This document shows positions 17,881 to 27,466 of a DNA stretch of 45,983 nt, in pieces. The DNA lies in NCBI GenBank assembly GCA_016124425.1, contig WGNT01000072.1, positions 1 to 45,983 of the forward strand, given 5' to 3'. The DNA is from Cytophagales bacterium (GTDB taxonomy: Bacteria > Bacteroidota > Bacteroidia > Cytophagales > Cyclobacteriaceae). Made by a program: the position numbers and the translations under genes. The notes beneath the pieces were generated by a model. That model was not told the DNA's origin, did not search any database, and worked only from the letters and a program-made list of their open reading frames with translations. The stretch's first letter is position 1. Each line of letters opens with the position of its first letter.

Positions 17881-19056
17881 CTACCAGCTGACTTTAATTC
17901 GTAAAATTTTATCATCGTGAATACGACGTTCAGCCCTTCCATCTGTATTGCTGGTGGTTACGTAGAGATGTCCATCCGGACCGACCGTAACGTCGCGCAT
18001 CCGTCCATAAATTCCTCTTGATGGCGCATAGGAAAACCACCGTTGAACCTGTTTTACTTCGTAGTCTTTTTCTCTGTCAAGAACAAGGCGAACTAAGGAC
18101 TGCCCTCCCAAAGACGCTACGTAGAGGTCATCCTTGTAAAAAACCATCCCGGCCGGAGGAACTGCCGCGAGATTCCAGGAGACAATAGGGTCTTGATAGG
18201 CGTCGATCTGTGGCGCACCGACGACGAGGGGCCAACCGTGGTTGCCTCCTTTTTTGACTTTATTGATCTCATCCCTATAGCGGACGCTTCCTTCGACAGC
18301 AGCCCCTGATGGACCATGTTCTGAATTGAAAAAAGCCCCGGTAACAGGATCCCAGGCAAACCCCTGAACCACCCGGTGGCCATAAGAATAGACGGGGGAG
18401 TTGGGAAACGGGTTATCATTTGGAATTTTTCCTTCAGGCGTAATGCGTAAGATTTTTGAAGCCATTGACGTAAGGTCCTGGGCTACGAATGGTTGCGACA
18501 GGTCTCCCGTACCGATGTATAGCATTCCGTCCGGTCCAAATGCTATACGCCCTCCCAAGTGAATGGCGTAGGCGGGGATATTGTCTAAGATTACCTTGTC
18601 TAGGGTTGCGGTCTCCCCCGCATGTTTTAGTCGGAGTACCCTGCTAAACAGCTCATTGGCCTCGTTGCGGTAGGCATGCATGATATAAATCCATTGATTT
18701 GACGCAAAATCGGGGTGTAGATCCATTCCCATTAGGCCGGCGTCTACCTCATGAACTGCATCGGGTACAGCTAGGTAGGCTTTGGGTTCTTTTGAATCTT
18801 TAGGAATACGCAGGATATTGCCACTCCTTTGCGCAACTAAGGCGTCTCCGTTGGGAAGGAAACGAAGGCTCCACGGAATCGTTAGGCTATCCACCCAGAC
18901 TTCTACAGTGACACCGTCCACCACAGGCAAGAATTCATCGGGGACCTTTTGCGGAACTTCGCCCACGATGGGTTTTGCAGCTTGGCCATTCTCTTGGGCA
19001 GCGGCACGTAAATGGGGAAGAAGAAAGATAAGTGAAAGGATAATATATTTCGTCAT
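17881..19056 (-). CDS. Secreted PQQ-type sugar dehydrogenase (GSDH family)
   Basis: A 391-residue exported six-bladed propeller of the glucose/sorbosone dehydrogenase family. The signal peptide runs to about residue 21 (LRAAAQ). Family phrases are VWVDSLTIPWSLRFLPNGDALVAQRSG, GLMGMDLHPDFASNQWIY, GGRIAFGPDGMLYIGTGD, GHRVVQGFAWDP, NSEHGPSG, and DEINKVKKGGNHGWP. Soluble relatives oxidise aldoses in the periplasm with PQQ; PQQ synthesis genes are not in this window, so the host may depend on external cofactor or the protein may have another role. Single gene, convergent with the haemoglobin gene. Confidence 0.88.
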   Translation of the reverse strand: MTKYIILSLIFLLPHLRAAAQENGQAAKPIVGEVPQKVPDEFLPVVDGVTVEVWVDSLTIPWSLRFLPNGDALVAQRSGNILRIPKDSKEPKAYLAVPDAVHEVDAGLMGMDLHPDFASNQWIYIMHAYRNEANELFSRVLRLKHAGETATLDKVILDNIPAYAIHLGGRIAFGPDGMLYIGTGDLSQPFVAQDLTSMASKILRITPEGKIPNDNPFPNSPVYSYGHRVVQGFAWDPVTGAFFNSEHGPSGAAVEGSVRYRDEINKVKKGGNHGWPLVVGAPQIDAYQDPIVSWNLAAVPPAGMVFYKDDLYVASLGGQSLVRLVLDREKDYEVKQVQRWFSYAPSRGIYGRMRDVTVGPDGHLYVTTSNTDGRAERRIHDDKILRIKVSW

Positions 19057-19183
19057 GATTAGGAAGCATTTCTAGGGTTGATTAACCAAACAATACAAAG
19101 TACCACTTTCCTTTCGCAAAGCCAAATGAGTGGGAAAAACTTGTTTATAGTTCTTGAATTATTGCTTTTTGATCCGGAAATCA

Positions 19184-19792
19184 CTAAAAATCAAAGGTCA
19201 GTTGATCGGGTAGCAATTTAAAACTTTTGCGGTGATGGGGTGTCGGACCTAATGTACGAATACCCTGTCGGTGATGTTTTGTTGGGTAGCCAACATTATA
19301 TTCCCATCCGTAACCGGGATAGAGTTCGGCGAGTGCTTTCATCAATTCATCCCTATGTTCCTTGGCAATAATGGAGGCAGCAGCGATACTGGCATAGATT
19401 GTGTCCCCTTTTACAATACATGTGTACGCAGTTTTGGAGTCTGAGATAAACCGGTTACCGTCTATTAGCAAATGCTCGGGAGCCGTTGAAAGAGCGGCAA
19501 TTGCCCTGTTCATTGCCAAATAGGAAGCATTTAGAATATTGATACTGTCAATCTCAGCCACGCTTGCTTCAGCCACTGCCCAGCTTATCGCCGCGCTCTT
19601 TATTTCTGAAACGAGTTGATGCCGTTTGTTTTTATTGATTTTCTTCGAATCGTTAATAAACTCATTCACGTAGTCAGGAGGGAGGATAACGGCAGCGGCA
19701 ACCACCGGCCCACATAAACATCCCCTCCCTACTTCATCACATCCCGCTTCGATTCGGTTAGCTTCTAAATAGGGTATTAACATTGGAGGCAT
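19184..19792 (-). CDS. rnhB: Ribonuclease HII
   Basis: A 202-residue RNase HII that cuts RNA in RNA-DNA hybrids, including single ribonucleotides in DNA. Catalytic acids are visible: Asp19 and Glu20 in AGCDEVGRGCLCGPV, Asp111 in LLIDGNRF and Asp148 in AASIIAKEHRD. The start is either the ATG at 19792 or the one at 19783; both lie inside the 3' end of the glycosidase gene (35 or 26 nt overlap), so translation is probably coupled. The C-terminus ends in LTFDF, resembling a PIP-like tail. Confidence 0.95.
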   Translation of the reverse strand: MPPMLIPYLEANRIEAGCDEVGRGCLCGPVVAAAVILPPDYVNEFINDSKKINKNKRHQLVSEIKSAAISWAVAEASVAEIDSINILNASYLAMNRAIAALSTAPEHLLIDGNRFISDSKTAYTCIVKGDTIYASIAAASIIAKEHRDELMKALAELYPGYGWEYNVGYPTKHHRQGIRTLGPTPHHRKSFKLLPDQLTFDF

Positions 19793-22427
19793 GTTGGGTT
19801 TCTTTAGAAACCTTGTGTATCATTTCAGCAACAAGGCCTGTCCATCCTGTTTGATGCGAAGCCCCTAATCCCCTTCCATTATCCCCATGAAAATATTCGT
19901 AGAAAAGAATCAGATCCTGAAAATGAGGATCGTGCTGCATTTTTTCACAATTTTCATAAATGGGTCTGTTTCCGTTTTTGTCTTTCAAAAACAGACGAAT
20001 GCACCGGAGAGAAAGCTCCTTTGCGATCAGATCTAGCGTCAGGAAGTTTCCTGAGCCTGTTGGATACTCGATGGAAAAATTTCCTCCGTAGTAGAAATCA
20101 AATTTTTTGAGGGATTCAATAATCAGGTAATTGATTGGAAACCAGATGGGTCCACGCCAGTTTGAGTTACCGCCAAACATGGTTGTTTCGGATTCTCCGG
20201 GTGCATATTTAATTGAAAAAACGTTTCCGTTTAGTTGGATTGAATAGGGGTTTTTTTCGTGGTCTTTGGACAATGAACGAATCCCATAAGGTGAAAGAAA
20301 CTCCTTTTCGTCCAACATTTTGTTAAGCACACTTTTCATCCGATGGCCTCTGAGTAGGGAGAAGAGCCTCCGTTTGTCATGTCCAGGATGTATCCAGTTT
20401 GATACAAGCGCGGCTAATTTGGGCTTTTCCTTAAAGAAAAACTCCAGCCTTTTCTTAAACTCGGGAAGATTTTCAAACAACTCCTCCCTAATCGGTTCAA
20501 CAGCAAAAAGCGGAATAATCCCGACAATGGACTTAACTTTCATCACTTTTGGGTGTTTACCGGTAAGGTGCAGGACGTCATAAAAGAATTGGTCCTCCTC
20601 ATTCCAAAGGCTGATATTCTCACCCGAAATATTGTTCATCGCCCCAGCTATGTAGAGAAAATGCTCCATAAATTTAGTAGCCGTGTACTGATAGACCTTG
20701 TTGAACTCACACAGATCTAGAGAAATGCGCAGCATGTTGAGACAAAACATTGCCATCCAGGAGGTGGCATCGGCCTGTTCGAGTTTTCCGAAGAGTTTGT
20801 CGGCGTGACTTCTGTCAAATACACTGATGTTATCCAGACCCAAAAAGCCACCCTCGAAAATATTTTTTCCTTCGTCATCTTTTTGGTTGACCCACCAAGT
20901 GAAATTTAACATCAGCTTGTGAAAGGCCCGTTCCAAGTATTCCTGGTCTCCTTTGCCTCCATTTTGCTTCATGTCGATTTGGTAGACACGCTGAACGGCA
21001 TAGGCATGCACGGGAGGGTTTACGTCGTTGAAATTCCACTCATAGGCGGGAATCTGACCGTTGGGATGCATGTACCAATCATTCAGCAAGAGCAACAATT
21101 GGTCTTTCGCAAAACGGGCATCCAAACGCGCCAAAGGAATGCAATGAAACGCCAAATCCCATGCGGCATACCAGGGATATTCCCATTTGTCTGGCATGGA
21201 AATGATGTCGTAATTTTGAAGATGCCGCCAGTTACTGTTTCTCCCATTCTTTCGCTCTTGGGGGGGCTGATACCTTCCAGGATCTCCCTCTAGCCAACGC
21301 TCTACATTGTAGTAGTAGAATTGTTTGGTCCACATCATGCCGCCATAGGCCTGCCGCTGTACCAATTTCAGTTCATCGTTTTTAACCCGGGCTTGGATTT
21401 CCGCGTAAAACTCATCCGTATCCTGCTTACGGTTATGGATGATTTCTTCGGCTGCGGCAAGTGGGTCTTCCGTTTCGAAGTGTTGCATTCGAAATACTAC
21501 TTCGACCTTTCCTTCCGCAGGGACATTCAGATTATAAATTGCCGCGGCCTTTGTCCCGGTCTTAGCGGGATTTAAGTGTTTTTCATCACCATGAACGACA
21601 AAGTCATTGATGGCGTCTTTCAGGTATTTCTTTTGGTTGCCGATGTGATAAAGCCGTTCCCTGTTAGTCTCATTATCGCAAAATAAAATTTTCGGAGTTT
21701 CACTAAACGAAAAGATATAGTTCCCGGATTTGGGGGTGAATGCTTTCACTCGGTTTTTTTTGATCAGGGAAAGTTTTGGCATAAAGGGTTCATCCCCAGT
21801 AAACCACGTTTTTCTGAACCAAACCGTTGGCATGACGCAAAGCTGGGCATCTTCTGCACCCCTATTGTAGATAGTCGCTTTGCCGACGACATCTTCTTCA
21901 TTCTCTTTTGCATATTCTATGAAGATGTCGAAATAAGCGTTGTGGTCAAATACACCTGTATCAATAAGTTCAAATTCCCGGTCCTTTTTCCCTCTTCGTA
22001 GATTCTCATCATAAAGCTGCTGATACGGAAAGGCATTTTGTGGATATTTATACAGCATTTTCATGTAGCTGTGGGTAGGGGAGGAGTCGAGGTAGTAGTA
22101 AAGTTCCTTCACATCTTCGCCATGGTTGCCCTGATTTCCCGTCATCCCGAAAAACCGCTCCTTTATCATGGGATCTTTGCCATTCCAAAAAGCCCAGGCG
22201 ATACAAAGTTTTTGTTTGTGATCTGATATTCCTCCGATGCCTTCTTCTCCCCAACGATAGGCTTTGCTCCGGGCGTCCTCGTGGGTTACGTTCTCCCAAG
22301 CGGCACCATCTGGACTATAATCTTCTCTGACTGTACCCCACTGCCTGTCTCCCAAGTAAGGTCCCCATTTTTTCCAATGGCGGACACGTTCTTGGTCTTC
22401 TTTCAGGCGTCTATTTTCTATATTCAT
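19758..22427 (-). CDS. Large GH63 / MGH1-like glucosidase
   Basis: An 889-residue cytoplasmic protein (no signal peptide). It resembles the mannosylglycerate-hydrolase/GH63-type (alpha/alpha)6-barrel glycosidases of bacteria. The N-terminal region (1-350) is a beta-sandwich-rich domain starting MNIENRRLKEDQERVRHWKK; the barrel follows with NWRHLQNYDIISMPDKWEY, WYAAWDLAFHCIPLARLD (Asp424 is a candidate acid), NGQIPAYEWNFNDVNPPVHA and FGGNSNWRGPIWFPINYLI. Proteins of this type are widespread in bacteria and usually annotated as glucosidase without proof; alpha-glucosidic or glucosylglycerate-type substrates are plausible. Its 3' end overlaps rnhB. Confidence 0.85.
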   Translation of the reverse strand: MNIENRRLKEDQERVRHWKKWGPYLGDRQWGTVREDYSPDGAAWENVTHEDARSKAYRWGEEGIGGISDHKQKLCIAWAFWNGKDPMIKERFFGMTGNQGNHGEDVKELYYYLDSSPTHSYMKMLYKYPQNAFPYQQLYDENLRRGKKDREFELIDTGVFDHNAYFDIFIEYAKENEEDVVGKATIYNRGAEDAQLCVMPTVWFRKTWFTGDEPFMPKLSLIKKNRVKAFTPKSGNYIFSFSETPKILFCDNETNRERLYHIGNQKKYLKDAINDFVVHGDEKHLNPAKTGTKAAAIYNLNVPAEGKVEVVFRMQHFETEDPLAAAEEIIHNRKQDTDEFYAEIQARVKNDELKLVQRQAYGGMMWTKQFYYYNVERWLEGDPGRYQPPQERKNGRNSNWRHLQNYDIISMPDKWEYPWYAAWDLAFHCIPLARLDARFAKDQLLLLLNDWYMHPNGQIPAYEWNFNDVNPPVHAYAVQRVYQIDMKQNGGKGDQEYLERAFHKLMLNFTWWVNQKDDEGKNIFEGGFLGLDNISVFDRSHADKLFGKLEQADATSWMAMFCLNMLRISLDLCEFNKVYQYTATKFMEHFLYIAGAMNNISGENISLWNEEDQFFYDVLHLTGKHPKVMKVKSIVGIIPLFAVEPIREELFENLPEFKKRLEFFFKEKPKLAALVSNWIHPGHDKRRLFSLLRGHRMKSVLNKMLDEKEFLSPYGIRSLSKDHEKNPYSIQLNGNVFSIKYAPGESETTMFGGNSNWRGPIWFPINYLIIESLKKFDFYYGGNFSIEYPTGSGNFLTLDLIAKELSLRCIRLFLKDKNGNRPIYENCEKMQHDPHFQDLILFYEYFHGDNGRGLGASHQTGWTGLVAEMIHKVSKETQHASNVNTLFRS

Positions 22428-22632
22428 CTCCGTTGTTACCGTCTTTGTCAGATAGCGAATTTACAAGATTTATGCTAGAGTATGGTAAAAATGCGGTATC
22501 AATCGGAAATAATAACAAGAAAGTTAACAAAAGCCCCTTATTGTTGAACGGAGCGTTGTTAAGGAAAAATTCTATTTTCGGTGGTAAAACGATGGAATAG
22601 CCGGTATGGGGTCTAAAAATTAGGGTGTGCTT

Positions 22633-23775
22633 CTATTTTTTACCTGATGTGTATTGAAGTGTAAGATTTTCTGCCGCCACCACTTTTTCTAGGGAAGCAA
22701 GCCAGGTATCTACTAGTGCATCCTGCTCGTTTACCCAGTCTGCAAATGTCCGCAACTCGTATTTATCTTCAATCTCTCCTAAATACCCGAGAAACGACGT
22801 GAAATCAAACCTGTTTGAACGCATTCCAGCACCCGATATCACAGCGTCTTCTGCATTGCAGGCTTGTTCATATTGGCCGGCAACGGGAACCATCATGACG
22901 GGCTTTCCAAAGTACATTGCTTCGCATACGGACTCAAATCCGGCCGTAGTTGCCAACCCGCGGCACGTGGCCATTTTCTCCAAAAATAGGGTTTCATCTA
23001 GCGGGTAAAAACAAACGTTGGGAAGCGGACTGAAGGGTGATGATTGGTTTTTCTTATCCCAGAACACTGTCAAATTGGTGTCGGGATTGGTTTCTGCCCA
23101 GGCAATTACTTCCTCCGAATAGCCCGGATTTACCAAGTATGTGAGCAAAAAATCCCCTTCTTTAGCAGGATACTGCTTAATCTTTTCGCGAAGGATCGGA
23201 GGCCATATACGGATGGACTCCGGGGTTTTCTCCTCGGCATAGGGACGAAACGAAAGGGCTATTTGCTCTTGGGCACCCCAAGCGGTGAGTCTTGTCGCAA
23301 GCTGGAACAATAGTTTTGAGATAGGCGCACCGGAAGCAAAAGGAAAGTCGGGATGGGCGATAAGGTATTGATGGCCGATAGTGGTAAAATGAAGGTTTGG
23401 TCTAAAAATCCCGTTGAATAGTCCGGCCAGAAAATCATAAAAATTAACTATAACATCCGGGCGCCGCCCCTCGACAAGCGATTTTAACTGCATAAGACTT
23501 TCGTAAAATACCGGAAGCTTTTGCAGGTTTTTTGAGATAGTGGCCCCGATGCGGATGGATTTTTGCTTGCTGTCGGTGACAAAATTCGGACTCTGAATGC
23601 GGTGGATGGGACAGGGGATTTGTTTATGAAAAAAGGAGGGGATTTCCCTTCTGTCACTTGTCCCGATGACAACGTCGCATACCTCATGGCCCCGCAGAGA
23701 AAGCAGTTGATAGAGTGCCATCGCTTGGGTCATATGGCCACGTCCCTCTCCCTGAATCACGAATAAAAAACGCAT
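22633..23775 (-). CDS. Glycosyltransferase of GT-B type
   Basis: A 380-residue GT-B glycosyltransferase. The N-terminus MRFLFVIQGEGRGHMTQAMAL matches the GT1/GT28-like group (MurG, MGDG synthase, teichoic acid glycosyltransferase relatives). The C-terminal nucleotide-sugar part includes TTAGFESVCEAMYFGKPVMMVP, the usual donor-binding segment, then GQYEQACNAEDA. It starts 7 nt downstream of the metallophosphoesterase gene, so the two form one unit, probably in envelope glycolipid metabolism. Acceptor and donor are unknown. Confidence 0.85.
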   Translation of the reverse strand: MRFLFVIQGEGRGHMTQAMALYQLLSLRGHEVCDVVIGTSDRREIPSFFHKQIPCPIHRIQSPNFVTDSKQKSIRIGATISKNLQKLPVFYESLMQLKSLVEGRRPDVIVNFYDFLAGLFNGIFRPNLHFTTIGHQYLIAHPDFPFASGAPISKLLFQLATRLTAWGAQEQIALSFRPYAEEKTPESIRIWPPILREKIKQYPAKEGDFLLTYLVNPGYSEEVIAWAETNPDTNLTVFWDKKNQSSPFSPLPNVCFYPLDETLFLEKMATCRGLATTAGFESVCEAMYFGKPVMMVPVAGQYEQACNAEDAVISGAGMRSNRFDFTSFLGYLGEIEDKYELRTFADWVNEQDALVDTWLASLEKVVAAENLTLQYTSGKK

Positions 23776-23782
23776 AGGCTGA

Positions 23783-24592
23783 TTAGAATGATTTGAACCG
23801 CGGTTCCTGATTAGGTACAGACAGGGGTACTAGGGAAAAATCCCTTTTTGCGAAATTCATCTCGTTGTAGTAGATCAACTGCCAGTTGCCATCATGATCT
23901 TCTGCCAACGCGCTCAAGGTTTCTACCCAATCTCCAGAGTTGTAATAGGTAATGCCGTCTATTGTTTTTATCTCTGCCTTATGTATGTGGCCACAGATAA
24001 TACCATCGCAACCCTTAGCTTTTGCGATTTTGGAAAGCTCCACCTCGTATTCATCGATATAGGAGACGGCCGACTTCACCTTTGATTTCAGGAATTGTGA
24101 TAATGAATAATAAGGAAGCCCTTTCTTTCTTCGGTAGTAGTTCACCCGGCTGTTCAGCCAGAGTAGAAACGTATAACCCATATCCCCCAAATAGGCAATC
24201 CACCTTAAATTGGTGGTTATGCTGTCAAATACGTCGCCGTGGGCAATGAAAAATTTCTTCCCGTTACTTTCGTACACCATGTCCTTCAGGATAGAAAGGT
24301 TACCGATTTCCAACGGTAAAATTTGGTCCAGGAAGTCGTCGTGATTGCCCCTTAGGTAAAAAATTTTAGTTTTGTCACAATCCATCATTTTCAACATGCG
24401 GTTGAATACGCGGGTGTGCCTCCTCTTCCATGACCCGGATTTTTTCAGCTGCCAGCCGTCAATAATATCCCCGTTCAAAATAAGGTTGTCGCAGCTATAC
24501 TGCTTCAAAAAGCGAACGACTTCCTTCGATTTGGAACCTTTGGTTCCCAAATGTACGTCGGAGATAACAATGGTTTTGAAATGTGTTTCCAA
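23783..24592 (-). CDS. LpxH-like metallophosphoesterase
   Basis: A 269-residue calcineurin-like phosphoesterase. Metal-binding motifs are in order: SDVHLG (11-16), NGDIID (40-45), LRGNHDD (80-86), AHGD (117-120) and CGHIHKAE in the C-terminal third. It is the type often annotated as UDP-2,3-diacylglucosamine diphosphatase, but a better LpxH is present at 29.6 kb, so this one may act on another lipid pyrophosphate or phospholipid. Co-transcribed with the glycosyltransferase (7-nt gap). The KSGSWKRRHTRVF loop between motifs is a mark of this subfamily. Confidence 0.85.
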   Translation of the reverse strand: METHFKTIVISDVHLGTKGSKSKEVVRFLKQYSCDNLILNGDIIDGWQLKKSGSWKRRHTRVFNRMLKMMDCDKTKIFYLRGNHDDFLDQILPLEIGNLSILKDMVYESNGKKFFIAHGDVFDSITTNLRWIAYLGDMGYTFLLWLNSRVNYYRRKKGLPYYSLSQFLKSKVKSAVSYIDEYEVELSKIAKAKGCDGIICGHIHKAEIKTIDGITYYNSGDWVETLSALAEDHDGNWQLIYYNEMNFAKRDFSLVPLSVPNQEPRFKSF

Positions 24593-24728
24593 AGCAAAAA
24601 TGTTTTGCTTGCAAGGTATATCTACATTATAAACTGATAATGAACGGATTGTTATTTAATAGAAAAGATCGTAACTGAAAAAAAGTCCTAAGATTAAGAA
24701 ACTATTAACGGTATGTTAAAAATACGAT

Positions 24729-26072
24729 TTAGGCGTTGAAAATTAATTTAAATGTTGTTCCAGACTCAATTTTCGAAATGACCTGAATGTTTCCCTTATG
24801 TCTTCTGAGAATTTGTTTTGATAGGCTCAAACCAATTCCTGAGCCTTTCTTTTTTGTCGTAAAAAAAGGAATAAAGATTTTGCCAAGGGCTTCTTCGGCG
24901 ATTCCTTTGCCGGAATCCGTTATCTCTATGATGATTTTTCCGCTTTCATCGATATAGGCATTTAGAAGGATTCGCTTTACCACACTTTCTTCTAGCGCGT
25001 GGATGGCATTTTGCATCAAATTGATCAGCACCTGCTCGATCAAAGAGCAATCCGCGAACAAAAGTAGGTCATCCGGCCTTATGCGGCATTGAAGATCGAT
25101 GTGTTCGCTTTCGAGTTGCGTTTTAAAAAGTAACTCCACCCGTTCAAAAAGTTCGGCAATTTTAATTGCTGAAAATTTTGGCAGCGGTATGTGCGCCAGG
25201 CTCCTGAAGTCACTTACGAAATTAATAAGGCCTTCACTGCGTTTTTCGATTGTACTGATGCCCATAAGGTAGTCGTCAAGATCTTCCCGCTCAATGGGCT
25301 CATTGGTGGCGTTTTTGGATGCAATCTCCTCTCGGATAGTGGCCGCCAAGGAGGAAATTGGCGCAATCGAGTTCATGATCTCATGAGTAAGTACCCGCAC
25401 GAGGTTTTGCCAAGCTTCCATTTCTTTTTCCTCTAGTTCGCTTTGAATGTTTTGAAGCGATACCAATTTGAACTTGACATCTCGTAGAACTAGCTCGATA
25501 ACATATACTGAAAGCTGCATGATGCCATCGGGATGGGCAATCTTTATTAGTTCGCTCCCTCCTGTACGGAGGTTATGTATGGCATAATGCAGCTCCTTGT
25601 TAACTTTGGATATTTCTTCGATATTGGTTAGTTGCTGAATGTTCAGCATCCGTTTTGCCGCGGTATTCAATATCTGAATGCTGCCGTCTTCTTCAAATGT
25701 GATCAACCCTATGCTCAAATGTTGAAAGACCGTACGGAAATAGTGGTAGTTGGCTTCTTTTTCCAGTTGATCTTCCCTTAGCTTGGCAAGAATAGCATTA
25801 AACTCAATATGGAGATCGTCGATTTCGGTTCCGTCAAACTTTACTGGGTATACCGTGGAGTAGTTGCTAAGTTTGATGTTGTTTAGAAACTGCCGGACCT
25901 TTTTGAATGAGCTCTCCGAATACTTAAGAAGAAATACAGTCTGTGCCACAACGAGAATGATCAAAAGCGACGTGACAAATACACCAAACTCGCTAATGAT
26001 GCTGTAGGACAGAATAAAAACGGTGGCTGCAAATGCCAGAATTCTTCCAAGCAGCCCTAATTTATAATCCAT
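24729..26072 (-). CDS. NtrY-like membrane sensor histidine kinase
   Basis: A 447-residue kinase. Two transmembrane helices at about 9-28 and 31-50 leave almost no periplasmic loop, so the signal is probably intramembrane or cytoplasmic. A linker (55-105) leads to a PAS-like domain (about 108-210), then the H box VLTHEIMNSIAPISSLA with His230, and an HATPase with VLINLMQNAIHAL, ITDSGKGIAEE and GSGIGLSLSKQIL. It overlaps the upstream NtrC-type regulator gene by 11 nt, so it is the cognate partner. No terminator was recognised after it. Confidence 0.93.
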   Translation of the reverse strand: MDYKLGLLGRILAFAATVFILSYSIISEFGVFVTSLLIILVVAQTVFLLKYSESSFKKVRQFLNNIKLSNYSTVYPVKFDGTEIDDLHIEFNAILAKLREDQLEKEANYHYFRTVFQHLSIGLITFEEDGSIQILNTAAKRMLNIQQLTNIEEISKVNKELHYAIHNLRTGGSELIKIAHPDGIMQLSVYVIELVLRDVKFKLVSLQNIQSELEEKEMEAWQNLVRVLTHEIMNSIAPISSLAATIREEIASKNATNEPIEREDLDDYLMGISTIEKRSEGLINFVSDFRSLAHIPLPKFSAIKIAELFERVELLFKTQLESEHIDLQCRIRPDDLLLFADCSLIEQVLINLMQNAIHALEESVVKRILLNAYIDESGKIIIEITDSGKGIAEEALGKIFIPFFTTKKKGSGIGLSLSKQILRRHKGNIQVISKIESGTTFKLIFNA

Positions 26073-27444
26073 ATTTTTCCAGCCTCCTATAAAGCGATGC
26101 CCTAGTTAATCCCAGGTCTTTTGCCGCTTTCGATATGTTTCCTCCATTTTTATCGATTGCTTTCTGTATAATGTTCTTTTCTACCTCATCCAAGTTGTAT
26201 GTGTTGGAGGTGGACATCTTTTCGGGTGTAGGCTTGGCTGAAAGAAAGAAGAAATCCCGGCTGTCCAGCTCGTCGCTTTCCGACATAATGATCGCACGTT
26301 CTATGGCATGTTGCAATTCGCGAATATTCCCCGGCCAGGAATATTGTTGCAATAATTGCAATGCATTCGCTTTGAAACCGTTAAATTGTTTGCGGTATTT
26401 GCTAGCGTATAGCTTCAAAAAATGATCTGCGAGGATTGGAATGTCATCCAGACGTTCCCGCAATGGAGGAAGAAAAATCTCAACAGTATTGATGCGGTAG
26501 AGTAAATCCTGACGGAAAGCGTTCTCCATTATCATGTCGTGCAGGGGCATATTTGTTGCACAGATCAGCCGAATATCTACCGGTATGGACTTGTTGGTGC
26601 CTATTCGGGTGACTTCCCTACGCTGAAGTACGGTTAATAACTTCGACTGCAGCGGCATGTTTAGGTTGCCGATTTCATCGAGAAAAAGCGTCCCGTTGTC
26701 GGCAACTTCAAACCTACCCGCCCTGTCTTCCTTTGCGTCGGTAAAGGAGCCTTTCTTATGTCCAAAAAGTTCGCTCTCGAAGAGGCTTTCGGTAATGGAT
26801 CCCATATCAACGGTCACAAAAATCTCGTCATGGCGTTGCGAGCGGTCGTGGATCGCTCTCGCGATGAGTTCCTTTCCCGTTCCATTTTCACCTAAGATAA
26901 GCACGTTTGCGTCGGTTTTAGCTACTTTATCAATAATTGAAAATACGTTTTTCATTGACGCACTACTGCCGATGATGTCGTTAAACGGCTTTTTGAGTTC
27001 AGACTGAAGCTGCTTTTGTTTTTTGGAAAGTTTATCAACCTCATTATAGCTTTCCTTTAACTTCAACGCGGCGGAAATAGTAGCGAGTAGCTTTTCATTT
27101 TGCCAAGGCTTTAGGATGAAATCTGTAGCTCCCTCCTTCAGCGCCTGCACGGCCATTTCGACGTCTCCAAACGCGGTAATCAAGATGACTACCGCCTTGG
27201 GTTCGATTTCTTTTATTTGCTTTAGCCAATGAAACCCTTCTTTACCCGAAGTGGTATCTTCCGTAAAGTTCATGTCTAGAAGAATAACATCATAGCTGTA
27301 ATTGTTTATCAAAAACGGAATCTTTCGGGGATCTTTTTCAATAGTTACCTCTTTGGCATGCTTCTTTAGCAGCATCTTCGCCGCGAACAACAAATCTTCA
27401 TTGTCATCTACGATCAGAATGTTACCCAGCTTTTTCTCTTCCAT
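26062..27444 (-). CDS. Sigma-54-dependent response regulator (NtrC family)
   Basis: A 460-residue enhancer-binding protein. The receiver has phosphoacceptor Asp57 (ILLDMNF). The AAA+ domain has Walker A GENGTGKE (185-192), the L1 loop GSFTDA (232-237) in place of the classic GAFTGA, Walker B GTLFLDEIGN (251-260) and RINTVEIFLPPLRER. A Fis-type helix-turn-helix closes the protein (NISKAAKDLGLTRASLYRRLEKYGL region, within the last 30 residues). It is the first gene of the operon with the NtrY-like kinase. Twin palindromes at 27535-27569 and a -24-like TGGCAC upstream suggest autoregulation through sigma-54. Confidence 0.94.
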   Translation of the reverse strand: MEEKKLGNILIVDDNEDLLFAAKMLLKKHAKEVTIEKDPRKIPFLINNYSYDVILLDMNFTEDTTSGKEGFHWLKQIKEIEPKAVVILITAFGDVEMAVQALKEGATDFILKPWQNEKLLATISAALKLKESYNEVDKLSKKQKQLQSELKKPFNDIIGSSASMKNVFSIIDKVAKTDANVLILGENGTGKELIARAIHDRSQRHDEIFVTVDMGSITESLFESELFGHKKGSFTDAKEDRAGRFEVADNGTLFLDEIGNLNMPLQSKLLTVLQRREVTRIGTNKSIPVDIRLICATNMPLHDMIMENAFRQDLLYRINTVEIFLPPLRERLDDIPILADHFLKLYASKYRKQFNGFKANALQLLQQYSWPGNIRELQHAIERAIIMSESDELDSRDFFFLSAKPTPEKMSTSNTYNLDEVEKNIIQKAIDKNGGNISKAAKDLGLTRASLYRRLEKYGL

Positions 27445-27466
27445 AATGTTTCTTTATGTAGCTACT

